Assembly (NCBI GenBank): GCA_024653385.1
Contig: JANLFZ010000028.1
Span: forward strand, 9,092-23,658
DNA length: 14,567 nt
Source of the DNA: Thermoguttaceae bacterium
GTDB lineage: Bacteria > Planctomycetota > Planctomycetia > Pirellulales > Thermoguttaceae
Direction: 5' to 3'
Under the pieces are notes generated by a model. That model ran no database searches. It had not been told where the DNA came from and saw only the letters and a program-made list of their open reading frames with translations. Position numbers and translations under genes: made by a program. Positions 1 to 6,363 of this stretch are shown in pieces; the first letter of the stretch is position 1; each line of letters starts with the position of its first letter.

Positions 1-1
1 C

Positions 2-457
2 GCCGTGCTGCGCAAGGCGGGGAAGTTGACCGACGAAGAGCGCGACCAGATCCGGCCGCATCCCGAGCAGGGCTGGGCCATCCTTCAGGGGGTCAACCAG
101 CTCAGCTACTTGATTCCCGGGGTGCTCCATCACCACGAGCGGTACGATGGGAAGGGGTATCCCGACGGCCTGGCGGGCGACACCATTCCGCTGCCGGCCC
201 GCATCCTTGCCGTGGCCGACTCCTACGACGCGATGGTCAGCGACCGCCCGTATCGCAAGGGGATGCCGGAAGGGGACGTGGAACAGATCCTGCGCCAGGG
301 CGCGGGAACGCAGTGGGACCCCAAGGTCGTCGAGGCGTTCTTCCGCGCGGTTCCCGACATCCGGGCCATTTGGGAGAAATACGTGCCTCACGCGCCAATG
401 CGGCGTGACGCGCAAGGGGGCGCGGCAGAAGGCGTGCCGGGGAGATGCCCACCATGA
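2..457 (+). CDS. HD-GYP domain protein, C-terminal part (5' end outside window)
   Basis: This is the C-terminal part of an HD-GYP phosphodiesterase, a family that typically hydrolyses cyclic di-GMP. The visible stretch has the second half of the domain: an HP..G motif (HPEQGWAIL), then HHHERYDGKGYPDGL, which contains metal-binding histidines and the GYP signature, then IPLPARILAVADSYDAMVSDRPYR, which is highly typical of the family. The reading frame is open to the left edge, so the real start and any N-terminal sensory or receiver domain lie outside. GTG at position 5 falls inside the conserved domain and is not the start. The last ~25 residues are unconserved and basic. The TGA stop overlaps the ATG of the next gene (ATGA, 454-457), which suggests translational coupling to the pseudopilin genes. 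Family assignment is firm; enzymatic activity and any role in filament control are inferred. Confidence 0.9.
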   Translation, partial: AVLRKAGKLTDEERDQIRPHPEQGWAILQGVNQLSYLIPGVLHHHERYDGKGYPDGLAGDTIPLPARILAVADSYDAMVSDRPYRKGMPEGDVEQILRQGAGTQWDPKVVEAFFRAVPDIRAIWEKYVPHAPMRRDAQGGAAEGVPGRCPP

Positions 458-936
458 ACCGTGCCCCTTGCCGACACGTTCCTGCGGTCGGTTTCAGCCT
501 GATCGAACTCTTCATCGTGGTGCTTGTTCTGGGGATTTTCGCGGCCGCGGCGGCGCCGAAGTTCGCCGACGCCCTGTCGGCCCATCGCGTGGACATGGCC
601 GCACACCGTTTGGCCTCGGACCTTCGCGCGGCCCAAGCGCGGGCGAAGGCCCTAAGCGCCACGCAGTCGGTGACGTTCGTGGCGCCGCCCAACGGAAACC
701 AGTATGAAATCGTGGGAATGAAGAACCCGGACCGGCCCGCTGACTCCTACGTGGTGCGGCTTTCCGAAGCTCCCTATCATGCCACGCTGGTGTCGGTTTC
801 CTTGGAAGGAAACACGGCGCTTACATTCAACGGTTACGGGCTGCCCGGCTGCGCGGCGACGATAGTCCTTCGGTCGGGCGCAAGGACTCGAACGGTCCGG
901 GTGGAACGCGACGCAGGCACGGTTTCGATCGAATGA
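454..936 (+). CDS. GspH/FimT-like pseudopilin
   Basis: This is a probable minor pseudopilin of a type II secretion, competence or type IV pilus-like machine. The 160-residue protein has a short basic leader ending in a type III prepilin signal, G13|FSLIE, with glutamate at +5 and a ~20-residue hydrophobic helix (FIVVLVLGIFAAAAAPKF). The following helix (MAAHRLASDLRAAQARAKALS) resembles GspH/FimT, and the C-terminal part is predicted beta-rich. I chose ATG 454 over the in-frame ATG at 445: GGAG at 441-444 lies 9 nt before 454 but directly abuts 445, and 454 forms an ATGA overlap with the HD-GYP stop. A prepilin peptidase encoded elsewhere would cleave the leader and N-methylate Phe14. The TGA stop overlaps the next ATG in the same way. 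The exact system (T2SS, Tad-unrelated competence or T4P) cannot be decided here. Confidence 0.85.
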   Translation: MNRAPCRHVPAVGFSLIELFIVVLVLGIFAAAAAPKFADALSAHRVDMAAHRLASDLRAAQARAKALSATQSVTFVAPPNGNQYEIVGMKNPDRPADSYVVRLSEAPYHATLVSVSLEGNTALTFNGYGLPGCAATIVLRSGARTRTVRVERDAGTVSIE

Positions 937-2012
937 ACCCGCGCCCAGGAACGATTCGGCGGCGAGAGTCGACCGCAGCCTTCACGCTGGTGGAGCTGTT
1001 GGTGGCGCTTGGGGTGTTGCCGCTGTTGCTTCTCGGATTGGCCTCGGCGGTGCTCGTTGCCCGCCATGCCGTTCCCGATGGAAAACGCGGCCCCTCGGCC
1101 ACCTTGAGCGCCGGACGTGCCTTGGAGCAGCTTGCCGCCGAACTCCAGTACGCCAACTCGGTTTCGCTGACGTCGCCCGCGGAGATCGTGTTCACCACCG
1201 AGGACCGCAACGGAGACGGCGCGAGCGAGACGATCCGGTACTTCTGGTCCGGCAGGCCGGGCGATCCGCTGTTGCGCCAGGCCAATGGGACCGCGTCGGT
1301 CGCCGTGGCTCCCAGCGTCGAGACCTTCCGTTTGGATTACACGACCCGCGAACAGCCGCTTTCGGCCACCTCGTCGGAAGGGGCCGAGCGGCTTCTGGCC
1401 AGTTACACCAGCTCGATCAACCTCGGCAGCTTCCTGGTTGATGCCGACCACTGGTGCGGACAGGACTTCGTGCCCGACTTGCCGTCCGACGCCACCGCGT
1501 GGCGGGTTACGCGCGTGGGATTCCGCACGCGGGTCGCCGGCCTGGCCACTGGATCGCTTCGGGTGGAACTGCGCGCGTCGGCGGGGCACCTCCCCACGAT
1601 GAACGTCCTGGCCGCCGTGTCGCTGGCCGAATCATCGCTTCCGGCGGTGAGCTATCAATGGGTCGAGGTGCCGTTCAGCTCCGCGCCCCAGCTTCCCCCG
1701 GGTGCGCGCATGTCGCTGATCGTCAAGGGCCTTACCTCCGTAGAGGCGTGCGACATCCAATACCAACTCCTGTCCGGAAGCGCGGCAACGTCGTACTTCG
1801 TCCGAACGGCCAACGCCGGGGCGGACTGGACGACTTCCGCGGGACAGGATATGCCCTTCTATGTCTACGGCGTGGTCAGCACGCCCAACCCGCCTTCGTC
1901 GCGCAGAATTCTCGACAGCGTGCAGTACTCCCTGCGGTGCACCGGCGCGGGATCGAGCACGGTGCGAGGTTCCGTGCGGATTCTCAACCAACCCGCGGCG
2001 CCCCCGACCTAA
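933..2012 (+). CDS. Prepilin-type protein with inserted beta-rich domain
   Basis: This 359-residue protein starts like a pseudopilin: basic leader, then A16|FTLVELLVALG with glutamate at +5 and a hydrophobic helix to about residue 43. Residues ~55-150 resemble a GspJ/PilW-type body (RALEQLAAELQYANS, then IVFTTEDRNGDGASETIRYFW). Residues ~155-315 interrupt this with an alternating hydrophobic, beta-strand-rich segment containing WRVTRVGFRTRV and YQWVEVPF; it resembles the beta-sandwich 'choice-of-anchor'/carbohydrate-binding type, but I cannot name the family with certainty. Residues 325-350 (RRILDSVQYSLRC to GSVRILNQP) look like the resumed pilin C-terminus. Cysteines are at 175, 273 and 336. 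The ATG overlaps the previous stop (ATGA, 933-936) and no good Shine-Dalgarno is visible, so coupled translation is likely. The -1 residue is alanine rather than the usual glycine. Confidence 0.8.
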   Translation: MNPRPGTIRRRESTAAFTLVELLVALGVLPLLLLGLASAVLVARHAVPDGKRGPSATLSAGRALEQLAAELQYANSVSLTSPAEIVFTTEDRNGDGASETIRYFWSGRPGDPLLRQANGTASVAVAPSVETFRLDYTTREQPLSATSSEGAERLLASYTSSINLGSFLVDADHWCGQDFVPDLPSDATAWRVTRVGFRTRVAGLATGSLRVELRASAGHLPTMNVLAAVSLAESSLPAVSYQWVEVPFSSAPQLPPGARMSLIVKGLTSVEACDIQYQLLSGSAATSYFVRTANAGADWTTSAGQDMPFYVYGVVSTPNPPSSRRILDSVQYSLRCTGAGSSTVRGSVRILNQPAAPPT

Positions 2013-2024
2013 GGATTTTCAGCC

Positions 2025-2558
2025 ATGGTCGAACATCTCGAACGAGACTGCCCGGCACCGGCACGGCGGCACCGCCGCCGCGGCGCTTTCAGCCTTGTCG
2101 AGCTGGCCGTTTCGGCGGCGATTGCGGGCCTCTTGCTCGTGGCCGCGCTGCGAACGGTTGCCAGTTCGATCGCCACGCAGTCCCAGGCCGCGATCGCGTC
2201 CATGGCCGATCTTCTGGCCGAGGACCTCCTAGCCGAGATTCTCGAGAAAAGCTACGCGGATCCGGTGTCGTCGGCCGGATTGGGCGTCGACGCGGGCGAA
2301 TCGCCGTCGGCCAAGACGAGTTTTGACGACGTTGACGATTATGCGGGTTGGAACGAAGCCCCTCCCCAAGCCCGCGATGGCACCGCCATGACCGGCTGGG
2401 AAGGCTGGCAGCGGCAAGTCGCGGTCGCGTGGGTGATTCCCACCGACGTGTCCCAAACCACCGCGACGGAAAGCGGGGCGAAACGCATTACTGTGACCGT
2501 GCGATACCGTGGAGCGACCCGCGCCAGCCGGAACGCCCTTCGTACCTCCGCCCCGTGA
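2025..2558 (+). CDS. Prepilin-type pseudopilin (GspI/PilV-like)
   Basis: This 177-residue protein has an arginine-rich leader (residues 14-19), then G20-A21|FSLVE with glutamate at +5 and a hydrophobic helix ending near residue 45, as expected for a class III prepilin. The helix after the membrane segment (ASMADLLAEDLLAEILEKSY) recalls the GspI/PilV group, where a polar helix follows the membrane anchor. The C-terminal half ends in beta-strand-like sequence (QRQVAVAWVIP, KRITVTVRYRG), common in pseudopilin globular domains. AAGGA at 2011-2015, overlapping the previous TAA stop, sits 9 nt before the ATG and fixes the start. The stop overlaps a GTG of the next frame. The role as a minor pseudopilin is inferred from the signal and gene order; the subunit class is tentative. 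Confidence 0.8.
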   Translation: MVEHLERDCPAPARRHRRRGAFSLVELAVSAAIAGLLLVAALRTVASSIATQSQAAIASMADLLAEDLLAEILEKSYADPVSSAGLGVDAGESPSAKTSFDDVDDYAGWNEAPPQARDGTAMTGWEGWQRQVAVAWVIPTDVSQTTATESGAKRITVTVRYRGATRASRNALRTSAP

Positions 2559-2593
2559 ACGCCAGGTTTCCCGTCCACCGAGGCCCAGCCGGC

Positions 2594-3853
2594 ATGAGCC
2601 GTACGCGACGTTTCCCGACATCCGCCCGCCGTGGCAGCGCGTACATGATCGTGTTGGCCACGGGCCTCGTGGTCGCCACGCTCGGCTTGGGCGCGCTGTT
2701 GGCGGTGCGCTCGCAGTATCGCGCGTGGCGCACCCTGACCGATGCCGCGGAAGCACGCCAGAACGCGCTGTCGGCCATCGAGCTGGGACGCCTGTGGATC
2801 AGCCAGGACCCCAACTGGCGGTCGAATCGAGGCAGCGGCGTGTGGGCATCGAACCAGCCGATGGCGTCCGGGACCTTCACGCTCGAGGCCACCGATCCGC
2901 TGGACGGCGATCTGACCAATCGTCCACACGACCCCGTGGTGCTGAAGGCCATCGGAGTCAAGGGACACTCGCGCCACATCGTCCAGGTGACCTTGACCGC
3001 TTCGCCGGAACCGCTACCGGCGCTGCGCTGTGCTGCCCACACGGGAGGCCAGCTTCACGTGAAGGCCGGGAAGCTCTTGATTGCCGCCGGGTCGGTCTAC
3101 TCGACCAACGCGGGTCTGCGGAACGACGGGACCATTCGCGCCAGTGTCGAGGCCGCCTACGCCCAAAGCATAGGCGTTGTGACCGACACACTGACGTTGG
3201 GCGTGCCTCCCAAGGCCTTTCCCGACTCCGGCGTCCCGGAAATGTACGCGCGTCTGGGGACGACGATCGCGCCGGGCAATACCATCGACAAGATGGTGTT
3301 GAGCCCGGGGAAGAACCCTTGGGGGGCCTTGAACAACGACGGTGTGTACGTCATTCGCGCCAACAGCGATTTGACGATCAAGAACAGCCGCATCCACGGC
3401 ACCCTGGTCGTGATTTGCCCCGGCAGAAAGGTGACCGTCGACAATAACGTGCTCATCCATCCGTACCGGGCCGACTACCCGGCGCTGATCATCGACGGGA
3501 ACGCGGTCTTTCAGCACGACAGCAGCACCAAGCTCTCGGAAGTCGCGACCGCGACGAACTTCAATCCTGTCGGAGCCCCATTCGAAGGAAGCGAAGACGC
3601 CGATACCGCCGATGAGTACCCCAGCGAAGTGCGCGGGTTGGTCCACGTCACCGGTACGGTACAGCTTATGAACACGGCGATGATTCGGGGCTGCCTTCTG
3701 TGCTCGCCCGCCAACACCACCGACGCCCTGGTGTGCGACGGGACGAACGAAATCGTCTACAACTCGGCCCTGTACGCCAATCCGCCTCAAGGCTATACAT
3801 CGGCCGTGAAAATGCTCGTTCAGCCGGGAACCTGGCGGCAACTGGTCGAATAG
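2594..3853 (+). CDS. Single-pass membrane protein with probable beta-helix ectodomain, PilX/GspK-like position
   Basis: I do not recognise a named family. The 419-residue protein has a basic N-terminus (ARRGS, residues 11-15) and one hydrophobic helix at about 16-38, so it probably stays anchored with its C-terminus outside the cytoplasm. It lacks the F-[ST]-L-x-E prepilin signal of its three upstream neighbours. From about residue 145 the sequence has short alternating strands (GQLHVKAGKLLIAAGSVYS; YVIRANSDLTIKNSRIHGTLVVICPGRKVTVDNNVLI; GLVHVTGTVQLMNTAMIRGCLL) that suggest a right-handed beta-helix. As last gene after three pseudopilins it occupies the place of a PilX- or GspK-type component. 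ATG 2594 has GAGG at 2579-2582, 11 nt upstream. An alternative start is GTG 2555, which overlaps the previous stop (GTGA) and adds 13 residues; the shorter form places the charged leader directly before the helix. Confidence 0.75.
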   Translation: MSRTRRFPTSARRGSAYMIVLATGLVVATLGLGALLAVRSQYRAWRTLTDAAEARQNALSAIELGRLWISQDPNWRSNRGSGVWASNQPMASGTFTLEATDPLDGDLTNRPHDPVVLKAIGVKGHSRHIVQVTLTASPEPLPALRCAAHTGGQLHVKAGKLLIAAGSVYSTNAGLRNDGTIRASVEAAYAQSIGVVTDTLTLGVPPKAFPDSGVPEMYARLGTTIAPGNTIDKMVLSPGKNPWGALNNDGVYVIRANSDLTIKNSRIHGTLVVICPGRKVTVDNNVLIHPYRADYPALIIDGNAVFQHDSSTKLSEVATATNFNPVGAPFEGSEDADTADEYPSEVRGLVHVTGTVQLMNTAMIRGCLLCSPANTTDALVCDGTNEIVYNSALYANPPQGYTSAVKMLVQPGTWRQLVE

Positions 3854-3898
3854 GCCGTCGGTGCCGGGCCTGGGATCGAATCGCCGGCGGTGCGGGCG

Positions 3899-5434
3899 TT
3901 AGGGCCGGCTTCGGCCCTCGGAGCGAATTCGCTGCAAGAGAGCGGCCATTTGCTTCACGCGTTCGGGATGTTGCGCGGCGAGGTTGGTCGTCTCGCCCAG
4001 GTCGGTGGCAAGATCGTACAGCTCGCCGTCTTCGCCGGCGCGCTTGCCTCGCTTGGCCTTGGGGGCAGCCGCCGGAATGTACTTCCACGTGCCCAGGCGC
4101 AGCGCAAGGCGGTTCCCGTGCTCGACCAGGTGGTCGCGGCAGGGTCGATCGCGCGGGTCGCCGAGCAAGGCCGGCAGGATGTTGAAGCTGTCGGGCCCGG
4201 CCTCCTCGGGCAACGTCTGGCCCGTGATCGCCGCCGCCGTGGCCAACAGATCCACGTGGCAGATCAGGGCGTCCGACGTGCCGGGCTTCACGTGGCCTGG
4301 CCAGCGCGCGACAAACGGCACGCGCGTGCCGCCCTCGTAGGGGCTGCCCTTGTTGCCGCGAAGCGGCCCGTTGTGCATGTGACCGTTGTTGGTCTCGACC
4401 GTTCCGCTGTTGACGTGGTCCGGGCCGTTCGTGTCGAGCACACCGCCGTTGTCGCTGGTGACCATCACCAACGTGTTGTCGGCCAGACCGAGGCGGTCGA
4501 GGACCTTGAGCACCTCGCCCACCGACCAGTCGAATTCCTGCACCACGTCGCCGCGGACTCCCGCCTGGCTGGTGCCGCGGAACCGAGCGTGCGGGACGCG
4601 CGGCACATGGATGTCGTGCGTGGCGAAGTACAAGAAGAACGGCCGATCCTTGTGCTTCTCGATGAAGGCGACCGCCTTGCCGGTCAGCACGTCGGCGATC
4701 TCGTCGTCCTTCCACAGCGCGGCCTTGCCGCCGATCTGCCGGCCGATCCGCGGGATGCCGTTGACGTACGACAACGGATGCCCGCGCTCGATCGAGTAAT
4801 CGAGGCTGATCGGATCGGCCGGATCGAGTCCCACGACGCGGTGGTTCTCGATCCAGACGCACGGCGTGCGGTCGCCCGTGGCCGGTAGGAGCCAAGCGTA
4901 GTCGAAGCCGATTTCCAGCGGGCCGGGCTTAATGACGCCGTTGTAGTCCGTCGGCGCGGTGGCGCCGAGTCCCAGGTGCCACTTGCCCACCACGCCGGTG
5001 GTGTACCCTGCCCGTTTCAAGAGCGCGGGCACGGTGAGCCGGCCCGGCTCGATGATCAGTGCGGCCGTGCCCGGCAAAATGCCCGTCCCCGGCTTGCGCC
5101 ATGCGTACTCGCCGGTCATCAGGGCGTACCGCGTGGGGGTGCAGACAGCCGATGGCGAATGGGCATCGGTGAACCGTCGGCCCTCTGCCGCCAGCCGGTC
5201 GATGTTGGGGGTCTTGATCTTCGTCGCGCCGTAGCACCCGAAGTCGCCGTAGCCGATGTCGTCGGCGAGAATGAACACGATATTCGGCCGGCTTCTGCCC
5301 CGAGAAGTCTCATCTTGTGGGGCCGCAAGCGCCCACGTGGCCACGCCGCACGCCACGAGGATCGCGAGTACGGCGCGCCGTGACGAACTCGGTGGGAACA
5401 GGGCGGAACCGTGTCGGACAATCCTGGCGAACAT
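3899..5434 (-). CDS. Secreted sulfatase (arylsulfatase A-like)
   Basis: This is a type I sulfatase that should hydrolyse sulfate esters, probably on polysaccharides, in the periplasm or outside the cell. The 511-residue protein has a signal peptide (RRAVLAILVACGVATWALAA, cleavage near residue 38). The calcium-binding aspartates are in LADDIGYGDFG (Asp58, Asp59), and the catalytic C98-T-P-T-R motif in SPSAVCTPTRYALMTG is the site converted to formylglycine by an FGE enzyme. GKWHLG and TSDNGG are also conserved catalytic or metal-site motifs. Later motifs (FLYFATHDIHVP, GPLRGNKGSPYEGGTRVPFVARWPG) are typical. The frame extends upstream to 5548, but ATG 5434 has GAGGA 7 nt before it and places the signal peptide properly. 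The substrate cannot be told from sequence. No maturase or second sulfatase is adjacent. It is convergent with the pseudopilin operon. Confidence 0.95.
   Translation of the reverse strand: MFARIVRHGSALFPPSSSRRAVLAILVACGVATWALAAPQDETSRGRSRPNIVFILADDIGYGDFGCYGATKIKTPNIDRLAAEGRRFTDAHSPSAVCTPTRYALMTGEYAWRKPGTGILPGTAALIIEPGRLTVPALLKRAGYTTGVVGKWHLGLGATAPTDYNGVIKPGPLEIGFDYAWLLPATGDRTPCVWIENHRVVGLDPADPISLDYSIERGHPLSYVNGIPRIGRQIGGKAALWKDDEIADVLTGKAVAFIEKHKDRPFFLYFATHDIHVPRVPHARFRGTSQAGVRGDVVQEFDWSVGEVLKVLDRLGLADNTLVMVTSDNGGVLDTNGPDHVNSGTVETNNGHMHNGPLRGNKGSPYEGGTRVPFVARWPGHVKPGTSDALICHVDLLATAAAITGQTLPEEAGPDSFNILPALLGDPRDRPCRDHLVEHGNRLALRLGTWKYIPAAAPKAKRGKRAGEDGELYDLATDLGETTNLAAQHPERVKQMAALLQRIRSEGRSRP
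3901..3918. terminator. Hairpin at the convergent junction of pilin operon and sulfatase
   Basis: AGGGCCG (3901-3907) and CGGCCCT (3912-3918) form a perfect 7-bp stem around a 4-nt loop. It covers the last codons and part of the stop of the sulfatase gene, and lies 47 bases after the end of the plus-strand operon. A symmetric hairpin between convergent genes could stop transcription from both sides. No U-tract follows on either strand, so an intrinsic terminator is only a possibility. Confidence 0.4.
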
Positions 5435-5677
5435 GGAAAGGTCCTCGCGGTGGGCAACTGCGCAACGCACTACGGTCTGAGTATGGCCGGCGCGGGGCGC
5501 CCGGTCAACCTTAGGCGGCGGGCGGTTCGCCTCGGCCGAGTCGGGCATGCAATCGGCCCGGCCTTGGGCCGAGAAACACGGCGTGCCGGTGGTGCCGCAA
5601 GATGGGGGGAGTTAGACTGAAGCACCGTGCGTGGCCTCTTCCCCGCGGTCCAAGTCGGTCTTTACAGGAGCGTTGCC
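5435..5677. promoter_or_regulatory. Divergent intergenic region between sulfatase and DUF4177-like gene
   Basis: These 243 bases separate two divergent starts, so promoters for both genes should lie here. I see no convincing -35/-10 pair on either strand; TAGACT near 5613-5618 is a weak -10 candidate for the plus-strand gene. A perfect 7-bp inverted repeat, TCGGCCC (5553-5559) and GGGCCGA (5566-5572), with a 6-nt loop, and the palindrome CTCGGCCGAG (5531-5540) lie in the middle and could be an operator or RNA hairpin. The function is inferred from position only. Confidence 0.35.
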
Positions 5678-5998
5678 ATGAGCAAGACCCCCGTGGTGCA
5701 TGCCCAGCAGCGATGGGACTACCTCTACTTCACCCGAAAATCCGAGCCGTCGCTGTACAACGAGCTATGTACACTCGGCCAGGAAGGCTGGGAATTGGTC
5801 AATACTCACTACTACAAGGACGCCAAAGGCGTGATGACCTGGTTGGCCATCCTGAAGCGCCCGAGCGTCGGGGCCTCGCCAAGCTCGCAAGCGCGCGTCC
5901 AGCCATCCGCAGAGACGGAACCTCACCCAGAGGCAGCCGCCCACGAGCCGCAGGGATTCGACCTCAGCGGCGATATTTTCGACGTCAAGAAAGAGTGA
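5678..5998 (+). CDS. Small DUF4177-like protein
   Basis: This is a 106-residue soluble protein of unknown function. Residues ~12-57 match the DUF4177 pattern: WDYLYFTRKSEPSLYNELCTLGQEGWELVNTHYY followed by TWLAILKRP, in which a strand, a helix ending in LGxEGWELV, and a final strand ending in ILKR are the hallmark. The remaining ~50 residues are a Pro/Ala/Ser/Glu-rich, probably disordered tail ending in a short acidic segment (FDLSGDIFDVKKE). The frame extends upstream to 5627, but ATG 5678 has AGGAG at 5666-5670 with a 7-nt gap, so it is the better start. It stands alone: it is divergent from the sulfatase and is followed by a strong inverted repeat 3 bases after its stop. Confidence 0.8.
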   Translation: MSKTPVVHAQQRWDYLYFTRKSEPSLYNELCTLGQEGWELVNTHYYKDAKGVMTWLAILKRPSVGASPSSQARVQPSAETEPHPEAAAHEPQGFDLSGDIFDVKKE

Positions 5999-6000
5999 AA

Positions 6001-6060
6001 TCGGGGGGCGACCAAGCGTCCCAAACGCGTTGGTCGTGGGCTGATTCCGGGGCCCCCCGA
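6001..6060 (+). terminator. Nested inverted repeat after the DUF4177-like gene
   Basis: TCGGGGGGC (6001-6009) and GCCCCCCGA (6052-6060) are perfect 9-bp complements. Inside them GACCAA (6010-6015) pairs with TTGGTC (6030-6035). The arm TGGTCG (6031-6036) can instead pair with CGACCA (6058-6063), so two folds compete. The element begins 3 bases after the stop codon, as expected for a terminator, but no T-run follows. It may be a factor-dependent terminator, an mRNA-stabilising end, or a structured RNA. Confidence 0.5.
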
Positions 6061-6180
6061 CCATACCGGGCGGTCCCCGTCGTTGGGCGTGGCCGGAGCG
6101 GGCTGGGCGTTTGCTTGGGGCATGTTCGGCCCGGTCTGGTGCAAGGACCAAACGGCAAGGCGGTGCCAAGCGTCATGTGA

Positions 6181-6244
6181 GTCTTGCCCGTCTTGTCCAT
6201 GCTGGGCAAGTTGCGCACACATCACCTCTTATCGAGGGCAAGAC
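6181..6244 (+). repeat. Competing inverted-repeat arms (GTCTTGCCC / GGGCAAG)
   Basis: GTCTTGCCC (6181-6189) is a perfect 9-bp complement of GGGCAAGAC (6236-6244). Its inner part CTTGCCC (6183-6189) can instead pair with the nearer GGGCAAG (6204-6210). The two folds are mutually exclusive and one arm is therefore present twice as a direct repeat. It lies upstream of the TATAAT-like site and about 120 bases before the signalling gene. Confidence 0.5.
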
Positions 6245-6271
6245 ATCCCCCAGCGGGGCACCTTTGATCCC

Positions 6272-6291
6272 TTGAAACGAATATAATTTCA
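6272..6291 (+). promoter_or_regulatory. AT-rich island with TATAAT, candidate promoter for the signalling gene
   Basis: TATAAT at 6282-6287 matches the bacterial -10 consensus exactly and lies about 77 bases before the TTG start at 6364. It sits within a 5-bp inverted repeat, TGAAA (6273-6277) and TTTCA (6287-6291). No good -35 is present at 16-18 bases upstream; TTGAAA at 6272 is far too close. Either an activator is needed or the match is a chance product of a local AT-rich patch. Confidence 0.4.
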
Positions 6292-6363
6292 TAGTAGATT
6301 TCGACGCCAGCGGAAGGTGGTGCGCGGGGCGCCAAGCGCTGTTGGCTTCGGGAGCGAGGAACT

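Larger units (their letters stand above)
5999..6363. other. Gene-free intergenic stretch with structured repeats
   Basis: No convincing protein gene is seen here. Small open frames on both strands lack ribosome-binding sites and recognisable similarity; the plus-strand one at 6083-6286 is cysteine-rich only because the DNA repeats GTCTTG and TTGCCC. The stretch holds the nested inverted repeat at 6001-6060, a second set of competing arms at 6181-6244, and an AT-rich island at about 6272-6300 that stands out from the GC-rich surroundings. The last ~70 bases probably form the leader of the signalling gene at 6364. Confidence 0.6.

Noticed and set aside
2348..2593. Upstream extension of the beta-helix protein gene to an ATG at 2348
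   Set aside because: It would overlap the previous pseudopilin gene by over 200 bases and bury the membrane helix behind about 80 basic residues; ATG 2594 or GTG 2555 fits better.
3890..4888. 332-residue plus-strand open frame opposite the sulfatase
   Set aside because: The sulfatase on the other strand has all catalytic motifs; this frame has no similarity I can see and no convincing start site.
5435..5548. Upstream start for the sulfatase at 5548
   Set aside because: It would add 38 polar residues before the signal peptide, and the internal ATG at 5434 has a good GAGGA site 7 nt upstream.
6083..6286. Cysteine-rich 67-residue open frame on the plus strand (CQASCESCPSCPCWASC)
   Set aside because: It would start at TTG with no ribosome-binding site, and its cysteines fall where the DNA carries the repeated GTCTTG/TTGCCC inverted-repeat arms, so the composition is explained by the repeat.
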